64,000 bases of DNA from Desulfovibrio legallii. Lineage in GTDB: Bacteria > Desulfobacterota > Desulfovibrionia > Desulfovibrionales > Desulfovibrionaceae. The DNA lies in NCBI RefSeq assembly GCF_900102485.1, contig NZ_FNBX01000009.1, positions 1 through 64,000 on the forward strand, read 5' to 3'. The notes below the pieces were generated by a model. It saw only the letters and a list, made by a program, of their open reading frames with translations. It searched no databases and was not told the origin of the DNA. Both the position numbers and the translations under genes were made by a program. Shown here in pieces: positions 24,380 through 33,543 of the stretch (position 1 is the stretch's first letter; every line of letters starts with the position of its first letter).

Positions 24380-24772
24380 CTATTGGGAGAGGCCGGCCCC
24401 CCATACCCTCGGCGCCATGCTCCAGCGCCCCTGCGCGTCGCGGCAGATGACCACCACCTCAGCCTCGCGCTGGCCGGAAAGCGCCGTGCCGCGCTTGCAT
24501 TCTTCGCCCTTGGCCGAAATAAAGCTCTCGCCCATGCTCAGGCGCACGTTTTTGCCGAATTCAGGGTCGTCCAGCGTGGTGCTGGCCCCTGGGGCCGCGC
24601 CGATCATATAGGCCATCACCGGTCCGGGCGGGGTTTCCGGCTGCTCCGGCGCGCTGCCGAAACCGCAGCCGTACAGGGCCAGGGCCGTCAGCGCCGCCAG
24701 CAGGGCCGACAGCCGAACGCGGCCGCCCAGATGCAGGGCCGGGGCCACCGTGTGCGCAGGCAATTTTTTCAT
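24380..24772 (-). CDS. Small lipoprotein (possibly DVU3141-type)
   Basis: The 130-residue protein has a signal peptide that ends in a lipobox (ALTALALYGC, Cys near residue 36), so it is probably anchored in a membrane facing the periplasm. The mature part contains GASTTLDDPEFGKNVRLSMGESFISAKGEECKRGTAL and ends AEVVVICRDAQGRWSMAPRVWG. I recall a short family named after D. vulgaris DVU3141 with this pattern, but its function is not known to me. The gene precedes the polysaccharide export gene on the same strand, though a terminator separates them. Confidence 0.7.
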   Translation of the reverse strand: MKKLPAHTVAPALHLGGRVRLSALLAALTALALYGCGFGSAPEQPETPPGPVMAYMIGAAPGASTTLDDPEFGKNVRLSMGESFISAKGEECKRGTALSGQREAEVVVICRDAQGRWSMAPRVWGAGLSQ

Positions 24773-24791
24773 GAACCGTTTCCTCCACTAT

Positions 24792-24914
24792 AGCAGATTA
24801 ACTTTGAGAATATGCATGCTCAAAGTTTGCGGCACGCTCGTTTCGGCGCGTAACAACGCAAATACATTGCGTTTACGCCTCCACAGCTGGCGTCTGCTCA
24901 CGCAGCCGCCAGGG
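24792..24914 (-). repeat. MITE-like repeat, truncated inverted copy
   Basis: It begins with the full terminal repeat AGCAGATTAACTTTGAGAAT, continues through the hairpin and core in inverse orientation, and stops at the CAGACG...GCAGCCGCC region without the outer palindrome. The left flank is CTAT. It lies between the divergent lipoprotein and molybdopterin genes. Confidence 0.75.
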
Positions 24915-25069
24915 GCCGCCGCAAAAAACGCGCGGCCCCCGGCCGCGGGCCGTTGCCGCGCGCCAGCCGCGCCGGAAAACCTGCCGGGGCCTTTGTTTTC
25001 TCCTCTTCCCCTTGGCAGAGAAGCCCCCGGCTGTCAATGGCCGCGCGCCGGGCGGGCTGCCGGGGGCGA

Positions 25070-25142
25070 CACGATAATCACGCTTTTTGTAAAAAGGGGG
25101 AAATTTGTGACCGATTTTTTTTAAAACCGTGATCTTATCGTG
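25070..25142. promoter_or_regulatory. Mirrored operator-like sites before the molybdopterin gene
   Basis: CACGATAATCACG at 25070-25082 is mirrored by CGTGATCTTATCGTG at 25128-25142; reverse-complemented, the second reads CACGATAAGATCACG. The two sites lie 45 bp apart in an AT-rich stretch before the promoter at 25172. They may bind a regulator of the molybdenum locus; the identity is unknown. Confidence 0.4.
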
Positions 25143-25171
25143 TCCACACTTTATAAAACCCGCATTTTATT

Positions 25172-25199
25172 TTGCATTTTATTGCGAGCATGCTATTAT
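25172..25199 (+). promoter_or_regulatory. Promoter of the molybdopterin-binding protein gene
   Basis: TTGCAT and TATTAT are separated by 16 bp, 34 bp before the ATG at 25233. Confidence 0.5.
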
Positions 25200-25232
25200 C
25201 CGCACAATCTCCACAGCAGAATCGGAGAAAAT

Positions 25233-26273
25233 ATGCCGAAACCGTCCATGAAAACCATCCACGTGCAGGACGCCGTGGGCAGTGTGTTGTGCCACGATAT
25301 TACTCGCATTGTGCCGGGGAAGGAGAAGGGCCCCGTCTTCCGCAAAGGCCATGTGGTGCGTCCGGAGGATATCGAGGTTCTGCTCAATGTGGGCAAGGAG
25401 CACTTGTACGTTTTTGAGGCCCTGCCGGGCATGGTGCATGAAAACGACGCCGCGGCCCGCATTGTGCGCGTGGTGGCCGGAAAAAACCTTGCCGCCGCCG
25501 AGCCGCACGAGGGCCGCATAGATCTTGCGGCCGCCTGTGACGGGCTGTTGCGCATTGACGTGCCCACGCTCAACAGCGTCAATTCTCTGGGCGAAATTTC
25601 CGTGGCCACCATCCACAGCCTGCAGTGGGTACGCAAGGGGCGCGCCGTGGCGGGCACGCGGGTGGTGCCGCTGCTTATTGAGGACGAAAAGCTCCGCCGT
25701 CTGGAAGCCCTGGTGCAGGCCCCCATCATTGAGGTGCTGCCCCTGCGCCGGGCCAGGGTGGGCATCGTCACCACGGGCAGCGAGGTGTACTACGGCCGCA
25801 TCCAGGACGCCTTCGGCCCTGTGCTGCGCAAGAAGTTCGCGGCCCTGGGCAGCGCCGTCATGGGCCAGACCCTCACCAGCGACGAAGTGCCCATGACCGC
25901 CGGGGCCATTGCGGATTATCTCCAGCAGGGGGCGGATCTCATTGTGGTCACGGGCGGCATGTCCGTGGACCCGGACGACCGCACGCCCAGCGCCATCCGC
26001 GCTGCGGGGGTGGAGGTGGCGAGCTACGGCGCGCCCGTCTATCCGGGGGCCATGTTCCTGCTGGGCTACGCCGCCGGGGCTGCCGGGCGGGTGCCCGTGC
26101 TGGGGCTGCCCGGCTGCGTCATGTACCACCGGGCCAGTATTTTTGATCTCATCGTGCCGCGCCTTCTGGCGGGGCTTACGGTCACGGCCGCCGACGTGGC
26201 GGCCCTGGGGCACGGGGGCTTCTGTTCCCAGTGCCCGGAATGCCATTACCCCGTCTGTCCTTTTGGCAAGTAG
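25233..26273 (+). CDS. MoeA/MogA-like molybdopterin-binding protein
   Basis: The 346-residue protein has a MoCF-biosynthesis domain (RARVGIVTTGSEVYYGRIQDAFG near 177-199, LIVVTGGMSVDPDDRTP near 233-249), the pterin-binding fold shared by MoeA and MogA, which insert or activate molybdenum. The N-terminal part (VQDAVGSVLCHDITRIVPG) resembles MoeA's first domain. The C-terminus ends in a cysteine cluster, CSQCPECHYPVCPFGK, which could bind a metal and is not typical of MoeA. It is placed 365 bp ahead of the molybdenum enzyme Mop and probably serves it. The ATG at 25233 follows GGAG. Confidence 0.85.
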   Translation: MPKPSMKTIHVQDAVGSVLCHDITRIVPGKEKGPVFRKGHVVRPEDIEVLLNVGKEHLYVFEALPGMVHENDAAARIVRVVAGKNLAAAEPHEGRIDLAAACDGLLRIDVPTLNSVNSLGEISVATIHSLQWVRKGRAVAGTRVVPLLIEDEKLRRLEALVQAPIIEVLPLRRARVGIVTTGSEVYYGRIQDAFGPVLRKKFAALGSAVMGQTLTSDEVPMTAGAIADYLQQGADLIVVTGGMSVDPDDRTPSAIRAAGVEVASYGAPVYPGAMFLLGYAAGAAGRVPVLGLPGCVMYHRASIFDLIVPRLLAGLTVTAADVAALGHGGFCSQCPECHYPVCPFGK

Positions 26274-26638
26274 GGCGCACAGCCCTGGCAAGGACAGTCG
26301 GCCCCCGTGCTGCGCCCCAATGCGCGGCAGGGGAAAACGCGCGGGCCGCAAGCGTCCGCGCGTCCGGGCCCCGCAAGGGGCGCACGCCATGGCGTAGGCG
26401 TGCTGGTATCAATATGAGAGCGATTTCGTCAGGAATCGCCCTCGGCGCGGGAGGGCCCGCCGCCAGGCTTCGCGGCTGTGCGGGGCGCAGGCGGCTTCTC
26501 GCGGCAAGCGGCGCACTGTGCGCCGCCGCAACAGGATTTCCGTCGTCGCGGACGGCGGAAGAGGGGCAGGCAACGGCCCCGAGCGCGGCACGGCCGCGCC
26601 GGCATACCCTTCACAGGTTTAATCCCAAGGAGTCGCGC
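26274..26638 (+). other. 365-bp leader before mop
   Basis: No gene is convincing here. The frame of mop is open upstream without a suitable start. Sequences such as GGCGCACGCCATGGCGTAGGC near 26379-26401 can form hairpins. I could not match the consensus of the Moco riboswitch. A weak AT-rich patch near 26405-26420 (GGTATCAATATGAGAGC) could hold a -10 box. Confidence 0.3.
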
Positions 26639-29365
26639 ATGGAGACAAAAACGCTTGTTATTAACGGCATCCCCCGCAGGCTGCTGATCAACCCTGAAGA
26701 CACGCTGGCGGATGTGCTGCGCGGGCAGCTGCAGATCACCAGCGTGAAGGTGGGCTGCGGCAAAGGCCAGTGTGGCGCCTGCTCCGTCATTCTGGACGGC
26801 AAGGTGGCGCGCGCCTGCATCACCAAGATGAGCCGCGTGCCGGAAAACGCCGCCGTTACCACGCTGGAGGGCATCGGCACGCCTTCCTGCCTGCACCCGC
26901 TGCAGCAGTCGTGGATCTACCACGGCGCGGCGCAGTGCGGCTTCTGCACGCCGGGCTTCATCGTTTCCGCCAAGGGCCTTCTGGACGCGAACCCCAACCC
27001 CAGCCGCGAGGATGTGCGCGACTGGTTCCAGAAGCACCACAACATCTGCCGCTGCACGGGCTACAAGCCCCTGGTGGACGCCGTTATGGACGCCGCCGCC
27101 ATTATGCGCGGCGAAAAGACCGTGGAGGACATCACCTTCAAGATGCCGGCGGACGGCCGCATCTGGGGCTCCACCATCCCCCGGCCCAGCGCCGTGGCCA
27201 AGGTGACGGGCACTGCGGAATTCGGCGCGGACGCCGCCTACCGCCTGCCGGCGGACACCCTGCACCTGGCCCTGGCCCAGGCCAAGGTCTCCCACGCCAA
27301 CATCAAGGGCATTGACACCTCCGAGGCCGAAAAAATGCCCGGCGTCTTCAAGGTGCTGACCCATAAGGACGTGAAGGGCAAAAACCGCATCACGGGCCTC
27401 ATCACCTTCCCCACCAACAAGGGCGACGGCTGGGAACGGCCCATCCTTAACGACACCAAGATCTTCCAGTACGGCGACGCCCTGGCCATCGTCTGCGCCG
27501 ATACCGAGGCCCATGCCCGCGCCGCGGCCGAAAAGGTCAAGTTTGACCTGGAGCTGCTGCCCGAATACATGAGCGCCCCCGAAGCCATGGCCCCGGACGC
27601 CATTGAGATCCACCCCGGCACCCCCAACATTTACTACGACCAGTTTGAGGAAAAAGGCGCGGATACGGCCCCCTTCTTCAAGGATTCCGGCAACGTGGTG
27701 GCCGAGGGCGAATACTACACCCAGCGCCAGCCCCACCTGCCCATCGAGCCCGACGTGGGCTACGGCTACATCAACGACAAAGGCCAGGTGGTCATCCACT
27801 CCAAGTCCGTGGCCATCCACCTGCACGCCATGATGATCGCCCCCGGCCTGGGCCTGGAATTCCCCAAGGATCTGGTCCTGGTGCAGAACACCACGGGCGG
27901 CACCTTCGGCTACAAGTTCAGCCCCACCATGGAAGCCCTGCTGGGCGTGGCTGTCATGGCCACGGGCCGCCCCTGCCACCTGCACTACAACTATGAGCAG
28001 CAGCAGTGGTATACGGGCAAGCGCTCGCCCTTCTGGACCACCGTGCGCATGGCCGCCAACAAGCAGGGCAAGATCCTGGCCATGGAAACGGACTGGACCG
28101 TGGACCACGGTCCCTACTCCGAATTTGGCGACCTGCTCACCCTGCGCGGGGCCCAGTACATCGGTGCGGGCTACGGCATCGCCAACATCCGCGGTCAGGG
28201 CCGCACCGTGGCCACCAACCACTGCTGGGGCGCGGCCTTCCGCGGCTACGGCGCGCCGGAATCCGAATTCCCCTCTGAAGTGCTCATGGACGAGCTGGCC
28301 GAAAAGCTGGGCATGGACCCCTTCGACCTGCGCGAGCTCAACTGCTACCGGGAAGGGGACACCAACCCCTCCGGCCAGGTGCCTGAGGTCATGAGCCTGC
28401 CCGAAATGTTCAAGAAAATGCGCCCCTACTACGAGGAAGCCAAAAAGCGCGTCAAGGCCAACTCCACTGCTGCGGTCAAACGCGGCGTGGGCGTGGCCCT
28501 GGGCGTGTACGGCGCGGGCCTGGACGGCCCGGACACCTCCGAAGCCTGGGCGGAGCTTAACGCAGACGGCACGGTGACCGTAGGCAACTCCTGGGAGGAC
28601 CACGGCCAGGGCGCGGATTCCGGCACCCTGGGAACGGCCCACGAAGCCCTGCGGCCCCTGGGCCTTACCCCGGACCAGATCCATCTGGTCATGAACGACA
28701 CCAGCAAGACCCCCAACTCCGGCCCGGCCGGCGGTTCGCGGTCGCAGGTGGTCACGGGCAACGCCACCCGCGTGGCCTGCGAGATGCTCCTGGAGGGCAT
28801 GCGCAAACCCGGCGGCGGCGGCTTCTTCACCTATGCGGAAATGAAGGCCGAAGGCCGCCCCGTGCACTATGACGGCAAGTGGACCGCCCCGGCCAAGGAC
28901 TGCGACGGCAAAGGCCAGGGCGAACCTTTCGCCTGCTACATGTACGGCCTGTTCCTGGCCGAAGTGGCCGTGGAAGTGGCCACCGGCAAAACCGCGGTGG
29001 AAAAGCTCGTCTGCGTGGCCGACATCGGCACGCTCTGCAACAAGCTCATCGTGGACGGCCAGATCTACGGCGGTCTTGCCCAGGGCGTGGGCCTGGCCCT
29101 CTCCGAGGACTATGAGGACATCAAGAAGCACAGCACCCTGGCGGGCGCGGGCGTGCCTTCCATCAAGATGGTGCCGGACGACATGGAAATCGTCTATGTG
29201 CAGACCCCGCGCAAGGACGGCCCCTTCGGCGCTTCCGGCGTGGGCGAGATGCCCCTTACCGCGCCGCATCCGGCCATCATCAACGCCATCTACAACGCCT
29301 GCGGCGCGCGCGTGCGGCACCTGCCGGCGCGGCCCGAAAAGGTCTTGGAGGCCATGCCCAAGTAA
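26639..29365 (+). CDS. mop: Molybdenum aldehyde oxidoreductase
   Basis: This xanthine-oxidase-family enzyme oxidises aldehydes to carboxylic acids with a molybdopterin cytosine dinucleotide cofactor and two [2Fe-2S] clusters. The 908 residues match the D. gigas protein (907 aa) throughout. Cluster ligands are C40, C45, C48, C60 (plant-type) and C100, C103, C137, C139; the catalytic glutamate is E870 in GASGVGEMPLT. No FAD domain is present, as in D. gigas. The protein lacks a signal peptide, so it is probably cytoplasmic. AAGGAG precedes the ATG at 26639. It follows a molybdopterin-binding protein and is followed by a conserved accessory set. Confidence 0.95.
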   Translation: METKTLVINGIPRRLLINPEDTLADVLRGQLQITSVKVGCGKGQCGACSVILDGKVARACITKMSRVPENAAVTTLEGIGTPSCLHPLQQSWIYHGAAQCGFCTPGFIVSAKGLLDANPNPSREDVRDWFQKHHNICRCTGYKPLVDAVMDAAAIMRGEKTVEDITFKMPADGRIWGSTIPRPSAVAKVTGTAEFGADAAYRLPADTLHLALAQAKVSHANIKGIDTSEAEKMPGVFKVLTHKDVKGKNRITGLITFPTNKGDGWERPILNDTKIFQYGDALAIVCADTEAHARAAAEKVKFDLELLPEYMSAPEAMAPDAIEIHPGTPNIYYDQFEEKGADTAPFFKDSGNVVAEGEYYTQRQPHLPIEPDVGYGYINDKGQVVIHSKSVAIHLHAMMIAPGLGLEFPKDLVLVQNTTGGTFGYKFSPTMEALLGVAVMATGRPCHLHYNYEQQQWYTGKRSPFWTTVRMAANKQGKILAMETDWTVDHGPYSEFGDLLTLRGAQYIGAGYGIANIRGQGRTVATNHCWGAAFRGYGAPESEFPSEVLMDELAEKLGMDPFDLRELNCYREGDTNPSGQVPEVMSLPEMFKKMRPYYEEAKKRVKANSTAAVKRGVGVALGVYGAGLDGPDTSEAWAELNADGTVTVGNSWEDHGQGADSGTLGTAHEALRPLGLTPDQIHLVMNDTSKTPNSGPAGGSRSQVVTGNATRVACEMLLEGMRKPGGGGFFTYAEMKAEGRPVHYDGKWTAPAKDCDGKGQGEPFACYMYGLFLAEVAVEVATGKTAVEKLVCVADIGTLCNKLIVDGQIYGGLAQGVGLALSEDYEDIKKHSTLAGAGVPSIKMVPDDMEIVYVQTPRKDGPFGASGVGEMPLTAPHPAIINAIYNACGARVRHLPARPEKVLEAMPK

Positions 29366-29394
29366 GGTAGGCTTCCGGTACGTCTGAAGGCAAT

Positions 29395-29423
29395 GGGGAG
29401 GGGCCTTTGCGGGCTCCCTCCCC
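29395..29423 (+). other. Hairpin after mop
   Basis: GGGGAGGG pairs with CCCTCCCC around a 13-nt loop 30 bp after the mop stop. It lacks a T-run; it may stabilise the mop message or partly end it before the accessory genes. Confidence 0.45.
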
Positions 29424-29579
29424 GGACGCCGTGAACCTGTCGGCGCACGCGGCGCCCTCACGACGCCGCAGGCGAAGGAACGTGTTTTTTACATTGGATG
29501 CCGTGTGGGGGAGGGGGCGCTTTCAGTATCGGGCGCTGCTTCCCCCACATTTTTCCCCTTTTTCAAGCGAGTGTCCGCC

Positions 29580-31964
29580 ATGATGGATCAGAAGCATTTG
29601 CACGAAATGGAAGCCCGCTGCACCCAGGAAAGTCCGCCGCGCTGCCGGGCGGCCTGCCCCTTTGACCTGGACGTGCGCGCCTTCATGACCCACATGGCGG
29701 CCGGCCGCGCGGGCGAGGCCCGCAAACTGCTGGAGCGGCACCTGCCCCTGCCGGGCGTGCTGGCCCGGCTCTGCGACCATCCCTGCGAGGAAGTCTGCCT
29801 GCGCCGCGACCTGGGCGGCAGTCTGGCCATGCACGGGCTGGAGCTTTCCTGTATGCTCGCGGCCGGGCCGCAGAGCCGCCCGCTGCCCATGCCGCCCAAA
29901 AAAAAGCGCCTGGCCGTGGCGGGCGCGGGCCTGGCCGGGCTTACGGCGGCCTGGGATCTTTCGCGCAAGGGCTATCCGGTCACGGTCTGCCATGCGGGCG
30001 CGCCTGAGGCCGCTCTGCTGGCCGCCTATCCCGTGCTGGCGGAAGTGGGCCTGGGCAAGGACTTTCTGGCGGAAGACATGGCCGTGCTGCTGCGGCAGAA
30101 AGTGCGGTTTGAGGCCGTTGCCCTGGACGCGACCCTTACGGCGCGCCTGGCCGCCGAGTACGACGGCCTGCTGCTGGATGCGGACGCCGCGCCCGATCTG
30201 GTCCCGGCCTGGGAAGCCGTGGACGCGGAGACCCTGCTCTGGCGCGACAACATCTGCTGTGCGGGCTGGAAGGAGCGCACGCCCACCGGCCACGCCTACG
30301 CCTCGCCCTCGGCCCAGGCCGGGCAGGGCCGCCGGGCGGCCCAGACCCTGGAGCGCCTGGTAAGCGGCGTTTCCCTCACGGCCGCGCGGGAAAAAGCGCA
30401 GGGCCCGCTGCATACGGACGTGGCGGGCATCGCGCCCCTCCCGCGGCAAGAGCCCGCAGGCGTCGTCCACACGGCGGAAGAAGCCGCGCGGGAGGCCGCG
30501 CGCTGCCTGCAGTGCCAGTGTCTGATCTGCGTCAAAGAGTGCGTCTATCTGCAGAAGTACAAGGGCTATCCGCGCGTCTACGCCCGCCAGGCGCACAACA
30601 ACGCCTCCATTGTCAAAGGCCTGCACACGGCCAACGCCATGATCAACGGTTGCGCCCTCTGCGGCCAGTGTGAGGAGCTCTGCCCGGAAAATTTCTCCAT
30701 GGCCGAAATGTGCCTGGCCGCCCGTGAGGACATGGTGGAGCGCGGCTTCATGCCGCCTTCGGCCCACGAATTTGCGCTGGAGGACATGGAAAACGCCTCA
30801 GGGCCAGAATGCGCCCTGACCCTGCCGGATACCTCCCTGCCTCAGGGCGCGGCCCCGGCCTGGGCGCTTTTTCCCGGCTGCCAGCTGGCGGCCTCGCGCG
30901 GGGAGCAGGTGGCCGCCCTTTATGCGCGCCTGAAGATGGCGCTGGCCTCCGGCCCCACGCCGGGGCTGGGGCTCATGCTCTCCTGCTGCGGCGTCCCGGC
31001 CCGCTGGGCAGGGCGGACGAAACTGTACCGGGAACACGCGGCGGGCCTGCGCGCTTCCTGGGAAAGCCTGGGCAGGCCGCGCCTTATGGCGGCCTGTTCC
31101 TCCTGTCTTGTGGTGCTGCGCGAGGTGCTGCCCGAAGCGCGGGCCGTATCCGTGTGGGAAGTGCTGGACGGGCTGGACCTGCCCGCTTCCGGGCCGCTGC
31201 CGCCGGATCTGCCCGCCGTCCTTTCCGTGCAGGATCCCTGCACGGCCCGGCACGACGCGGCCTGGCTTGCGGCCGTGCGTAGTCTGGCCCGCAAAGCGGG
31301 CGTAACCCTGGAGGAGCCGCGCCTTTCCGGCCCGGCCACGGCCTGCTGCGGCTACGGCGGCCTGGTCTGGTGCGCCCAGCCCGACACGGCGGACGCCATG
31401 AGCGCCCACCGCGCGGCGGAGCTGCCCCATGCCGGGCTGGCCTCCTGCATCATGTGCCGGGACAGGCTGGCCGCCGGCGGCAAGGAATGCTGGCACCTGC
31501 TGGACCTGCTTTTTCCCGATCTGGCTGAACCTTCCGGCGGGCGGAGCGGCCCCGGCCTCTCTGCCCGGCGGGCCAACCGCGCCGCATTGCGGCGGCGTCT
31601 GCTGCACGACTATCGGGGCGAGGCGGCGGCCCGGCCGCCGGAGGGCAAGGTGCGGGTGGGGCCGGAACTGCTGGCCCGGCTGGAGGCCCGCCACATTCTG
31701 CTTGAGGACGTGGAGGCCGCCGTGGCCGGAGCCGAGGCCAGCGGTCACCGCTTTAAAAATCTGGAAAACGGCCATTGGCTCGGTTCCTGGCGGCCCAGGC
31801 AGGTGACCTTCTGGGTGGAATACACGCCCGAAGGGGAGGGCTTTGCGCTGCACGACGCCTGGTGCCACCGCATGGCGGTGCCCGGCTCCGGCGGCCAGGA
31901 AGCGGCGGAGGTCATCAACCGGCACCAGTGCTGCACGGACGGCAGCCGGGGAGGACAGTCATGA
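29580..31964 (+). CDS. Flavin/iron-sulfur dicluster oxidoreductase
   Basis: The 794-residue fusion begins with a GltD-like iron-sulfur segment (CRAACPFDLDVRAFM, then CDHPCEEVCLR), followed by a dinucleotide fold (RLAVAGAGLAGLTAAWDLS near 108-126). A ferredoxin-like part follows (CLQCQCLICVKEC and CALCGQCEELCP), then heterodisulfide-reductase-type CCG modules (SCCGVPARW and ACCGYGGLVW). Such proteins pass electrons between NAD(P)H or flavin and iron-sulfur partners. I know it as the DVU_1558-type dicluster protein next to aldehyde oxidoreductases; the exact reaction is unknown. The second half of a normal NAD-binding domain seems shortened. The ATG at 29580 is chosen over upstream in-frame codons. 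Its stop overlaps the next ATG by four bases. Confidence 0.85.
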   Translation: MMDQKHLHEMEARCTQESPPRCRAACPFDLDVRAFMTHMAAGRAGEARKLLERHLPLPGVLARLCDHPCEEVCLRRDLGGSLAMHGLELSCMLAAGPQSRPLPMPPKKKRLAVAGAGLAGLTAAWDLSRKGYPVTVCHAGAPEAALLAAYPVLAEVGLGKDFLAEDMAVLLRQKVRFEAVALDATLTARLAAEYDGLLLDADAAPDLVPAWEAVDAETLLWRDNICCAGWKERTPTGHAYASPSAQAGQGRRAAQTLERLVSGVSLTAAREKAQGPLHTDVAGIAPLPRQEPAGVVHTAEEAAREAARCLQCQCLICVKECVYLQKYKGYPRVYARQAHNNASIVKGLHTANAMINGCALCGQCEELCPENFSMAEMCLAAREDMVERGFMPPSAHEFALEDMENASGPECALTLPDTSLPQGAAPAWALFPGCQLAASRGEQVAALYARLKMALASGPTPGLGLMLSCCGVPARWAGRTKLYREHAAGLRASWESLGRPRLMAACSSCLVVLREVLPEARAVSVWEVLDGLDLPASGPLPPDLPAVLSVQDPCTARHDAAWLAAVRSLARKAGVTLEEPRLSGPATACCGYGGLVWCAQPDTADAMSAHRAAELPHAGLASCIMCRDRLAAGGKECWHLLDLLFPDLAEPSGGRSGPGLSARRANRAALRRRLLHDYRGEAAARPPEGKVRVGPELLARLEARHILLEDVEAAVAGAEASGHRFKNLENGHWLGSWRPRQVTFWVEYTPEGEGFALHDAWCHRMAVPGSGGQEAAEVINRHQCCTDGSRGGQS

Positions 31965-32179
31965 GCATGGCGGATCTCAATTACGGCCCGGACGGCGGGG
32001 AGTGGGTCTGTGGCCGCTGCAACCTGCCCCTGGAGCAGAGCAAGGTTTCCGTCTTCTATCTCAACAGCGCCTTTGACGTGGTGCTGCCGCGTTGCCCTCA
32101 GTGCGGGCTGACCATGATTCCCAAGTCCCTGGCCCAGGGCAAAATGCTGGAAGTGGAAGCCCTGCTGGAAGACAAATGA
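31961..32179 (+). CDS. Small zinc-ribbon redox protein (DVU_1557-type)
   Basis: The 72-residue product has CGRCNLPLE and CPQCGLTMIP, two CxxC pairs 25-30 residues apart, forming a rubredoxin- or zinc-ribbon-like site. It overlaps the preceding stop (ATGA) and the next gene's start by four bases, so it is translated as part of the chain. GGGGAGG precedes the ATG. It is a likely electron carrier or scaffold for the neighbouring enzymes. Confidence 0.8.
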   Translation: MSMADLNYGPDGGEWVCGRCNLPLEQSKVSVFYLNSAFDVVLPRCPQCGLTMIPKSLAQGKMLEVEALLEDK

Positions 32180-32979
32180 GCGCCCTGTGGGAGCGCGAGG
32201 ATTTTCGTCGCGTCACGGAGGGGGCCTGGCGGCCCGGCGGGGAGGCGCTCACCCGGCGGGGGCTTGCCCTCTGCCGCACGCGCTGCGGCCTTGCGCCCGG
32301 CGCGCTGGTGCTGGACCTGGGCTGCGGCCAAGGCGCGAGCCTGCGGCTTTTGCTGCGCGAAGGCTACCGGGCCTGGGGCCTGGACCGCACGCCCCAGCCC
32401 GGGGCTGCGGCCACGGGCCGCCTGTTCCTGGCCGACGCGGCCCGCCCTCCGCTGGCGGCCGCCGTGCTGGACGCCGTGCTCTGCGAATGCGTGCTCTCTC
32501 TGCTGCCGGACCCCGCCGCGGCCCTGCGCGCCTGGACGCGCCTGCTGCGCCCCGGCGGCCTGCTGCTCCTGAGCGATCTGACCGTGCGCAACGGTGCGGC
32601 GCAGCCGGCCCCCGATGCCGGGCCAGGCTGCGGGCCGGACTTCAGTTCGCGTGTTGGAGAAAACGCCGTGGCGGTCGCCGGTGCGGCGCAGGCCGCCGCA
32701 AGCGCGGGGCCGCGTCCTGCCGCTGCTGCCCCCCGCTCCTGCCGCGCGGGGGCCCGACCGGCAGGCGTCTGGCAGGCCATGCTCGCGGCGGCCGGGCTGC
32801 GGGTGGAAGTGTATGAGGACCACTGCCGCGCCCTGGCGGAGCTGGCGGCCCGGCTGGCCTGGTACGGCGCGGCCCCGCGATCCTGCGCCTGCGGCGCGTC
32901 GGGCCCGGCCGCCGGACCCCTGGGCTACGGCCTGTGGATTGCCCGCAAGGACGCCCCGGCCGAACGGCGGGGCGTGTAA
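32176..32979 (+). CDS. SAM-dependent methyltransferase (DVU_1556-type)
   Basis: The 267-residue protein carries the Rossmann SAM motif VLDLGCGQGASLRLLL near residues 45-60, a following acidic/aromatic motif (AWGLDRTP), and LLRPGGLLLLSDL, all class I methyltransferase marks. Between 140 and 195 there is an unusual Ala/Arg-rich insertion (around AQAAASAGPRPAAAAPRSC). It is coupled to the zinc-ribbon protein by a four-base overlap. In this cluster the substrate is unknown; it accompanies the radical SAM enzyme TrsS. Confidence 0.8.
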   Translation: MSALWEREDFRRVTEGAWRPGGEALTRRGLALCRTRCGLAPGALVLDLGCGQGASLRLLLREGYRAWGLDRTPQPGAAATGRLFLADAARPPLAAAVLDAVLCECVLSLLPDPAAALRAWTRLLRPGGLLLLSDLTVRNGAAQPAPDAGPGCGPDFSSRVGENAVAVAGAAQAAASAGPRPAAAAPRSCRAGARPAGVWQAMLAAAGLRVEVYEDHCRALAELAARLAWYGAAPRSCACGASGPAAGPLGYGLWIARKDAPAERRGV

Positions 32980-33078
32980 ACAGTCTGGATCCGGGCCGCG
33001 GCGTGCCACCCCGGTGCAAAGCGCGGCACAATCAGGCCCCGGCAGCCGCGTTCCGTACCCCCAAAAAAAGGAGGGCCC

Positions 33079-33543
33079 ATGAATCCCATGATGCTGGAAT
33101 TGCTGCCCCTGGTGCGCCAGGGCTACTGTTGCAGCCAGCTGCTCCTGCTGCTCATGCTGGAGGCCCGCGGGCAGCAGAACCCCGATGTGGTGCGCGCGGC
33201 CCAGGGCCTCTGCCACGGCATCGGCCAGTCCGACGGCCCCTGCGGCCTGCTCACGGGCGGGGCCTGCGCCCTGGCCCTGGTGGCGGGCAAAGGCGCGGAT
33301 GCGGAAACCGCCCACCCCATGCTCACGCCCTTGCTCAATGACTACGCCTCCTGGTTTTACGAGCGCACCAATCCTTACGGCGGTCAGCGCTGCGGCCAGA
33401 TCGCCGCCGGGCTGGGCGCGGCCTCTGGCGCGCCGGGCGAAACGCCCAATCCCGTGGCCTGCGGCGACCTTATGGCCGAATGCTGGGAAAAAATCCTGGA
33501 GCTGGTCCAGAGCTACGAACTGGACCTGACCCCCATTCCATGA
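33079..33543 (+). CDS. C-GCAxxG-C-C family protein (DVU_1555-type)
   Basis: The 154-residue protein shows the metal-binding cysteine pattern of the family: GYCCSQ near 15-20, GLCHGIGQSDGPCGLLTGGACAL near 44-66, QRCGQ and a final VACGD. Members are putative redox or metal-cluster proteins. AGGAGGGCCC lies before the ATG at 33079. The stop overlaps the TrsS ATG by four bases. Confidence 0.8.
   Translation: MNPMMLELLPLVRQGYCCSQLLLLLMLEARGQQNPDVVRAAQGLCHGIGQSDGPCGLLTGGACALALVAGKGADAETAHPMLTPLLNDYASWFYERTNPYGGQRCGQIAAGLGAASGAPGETPNPVACGDLMAECWEKILELVQSYELDLTPIP

Noticed and set aside
26274..26638. Molybdenum cofactor riboswitch before mop
   Set aside because: I could not find the conserved core of the Moco RNA; only generic GC hairpins are present.
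26429..29461. 1010-codon open frame on the minus strand across mop
   Set aside because: It is an antisense shadow produced by high third-position GC; its translation is rich in His, Gly, Val and Ala without any domain, whereas the plus strand encodes Mop in full.
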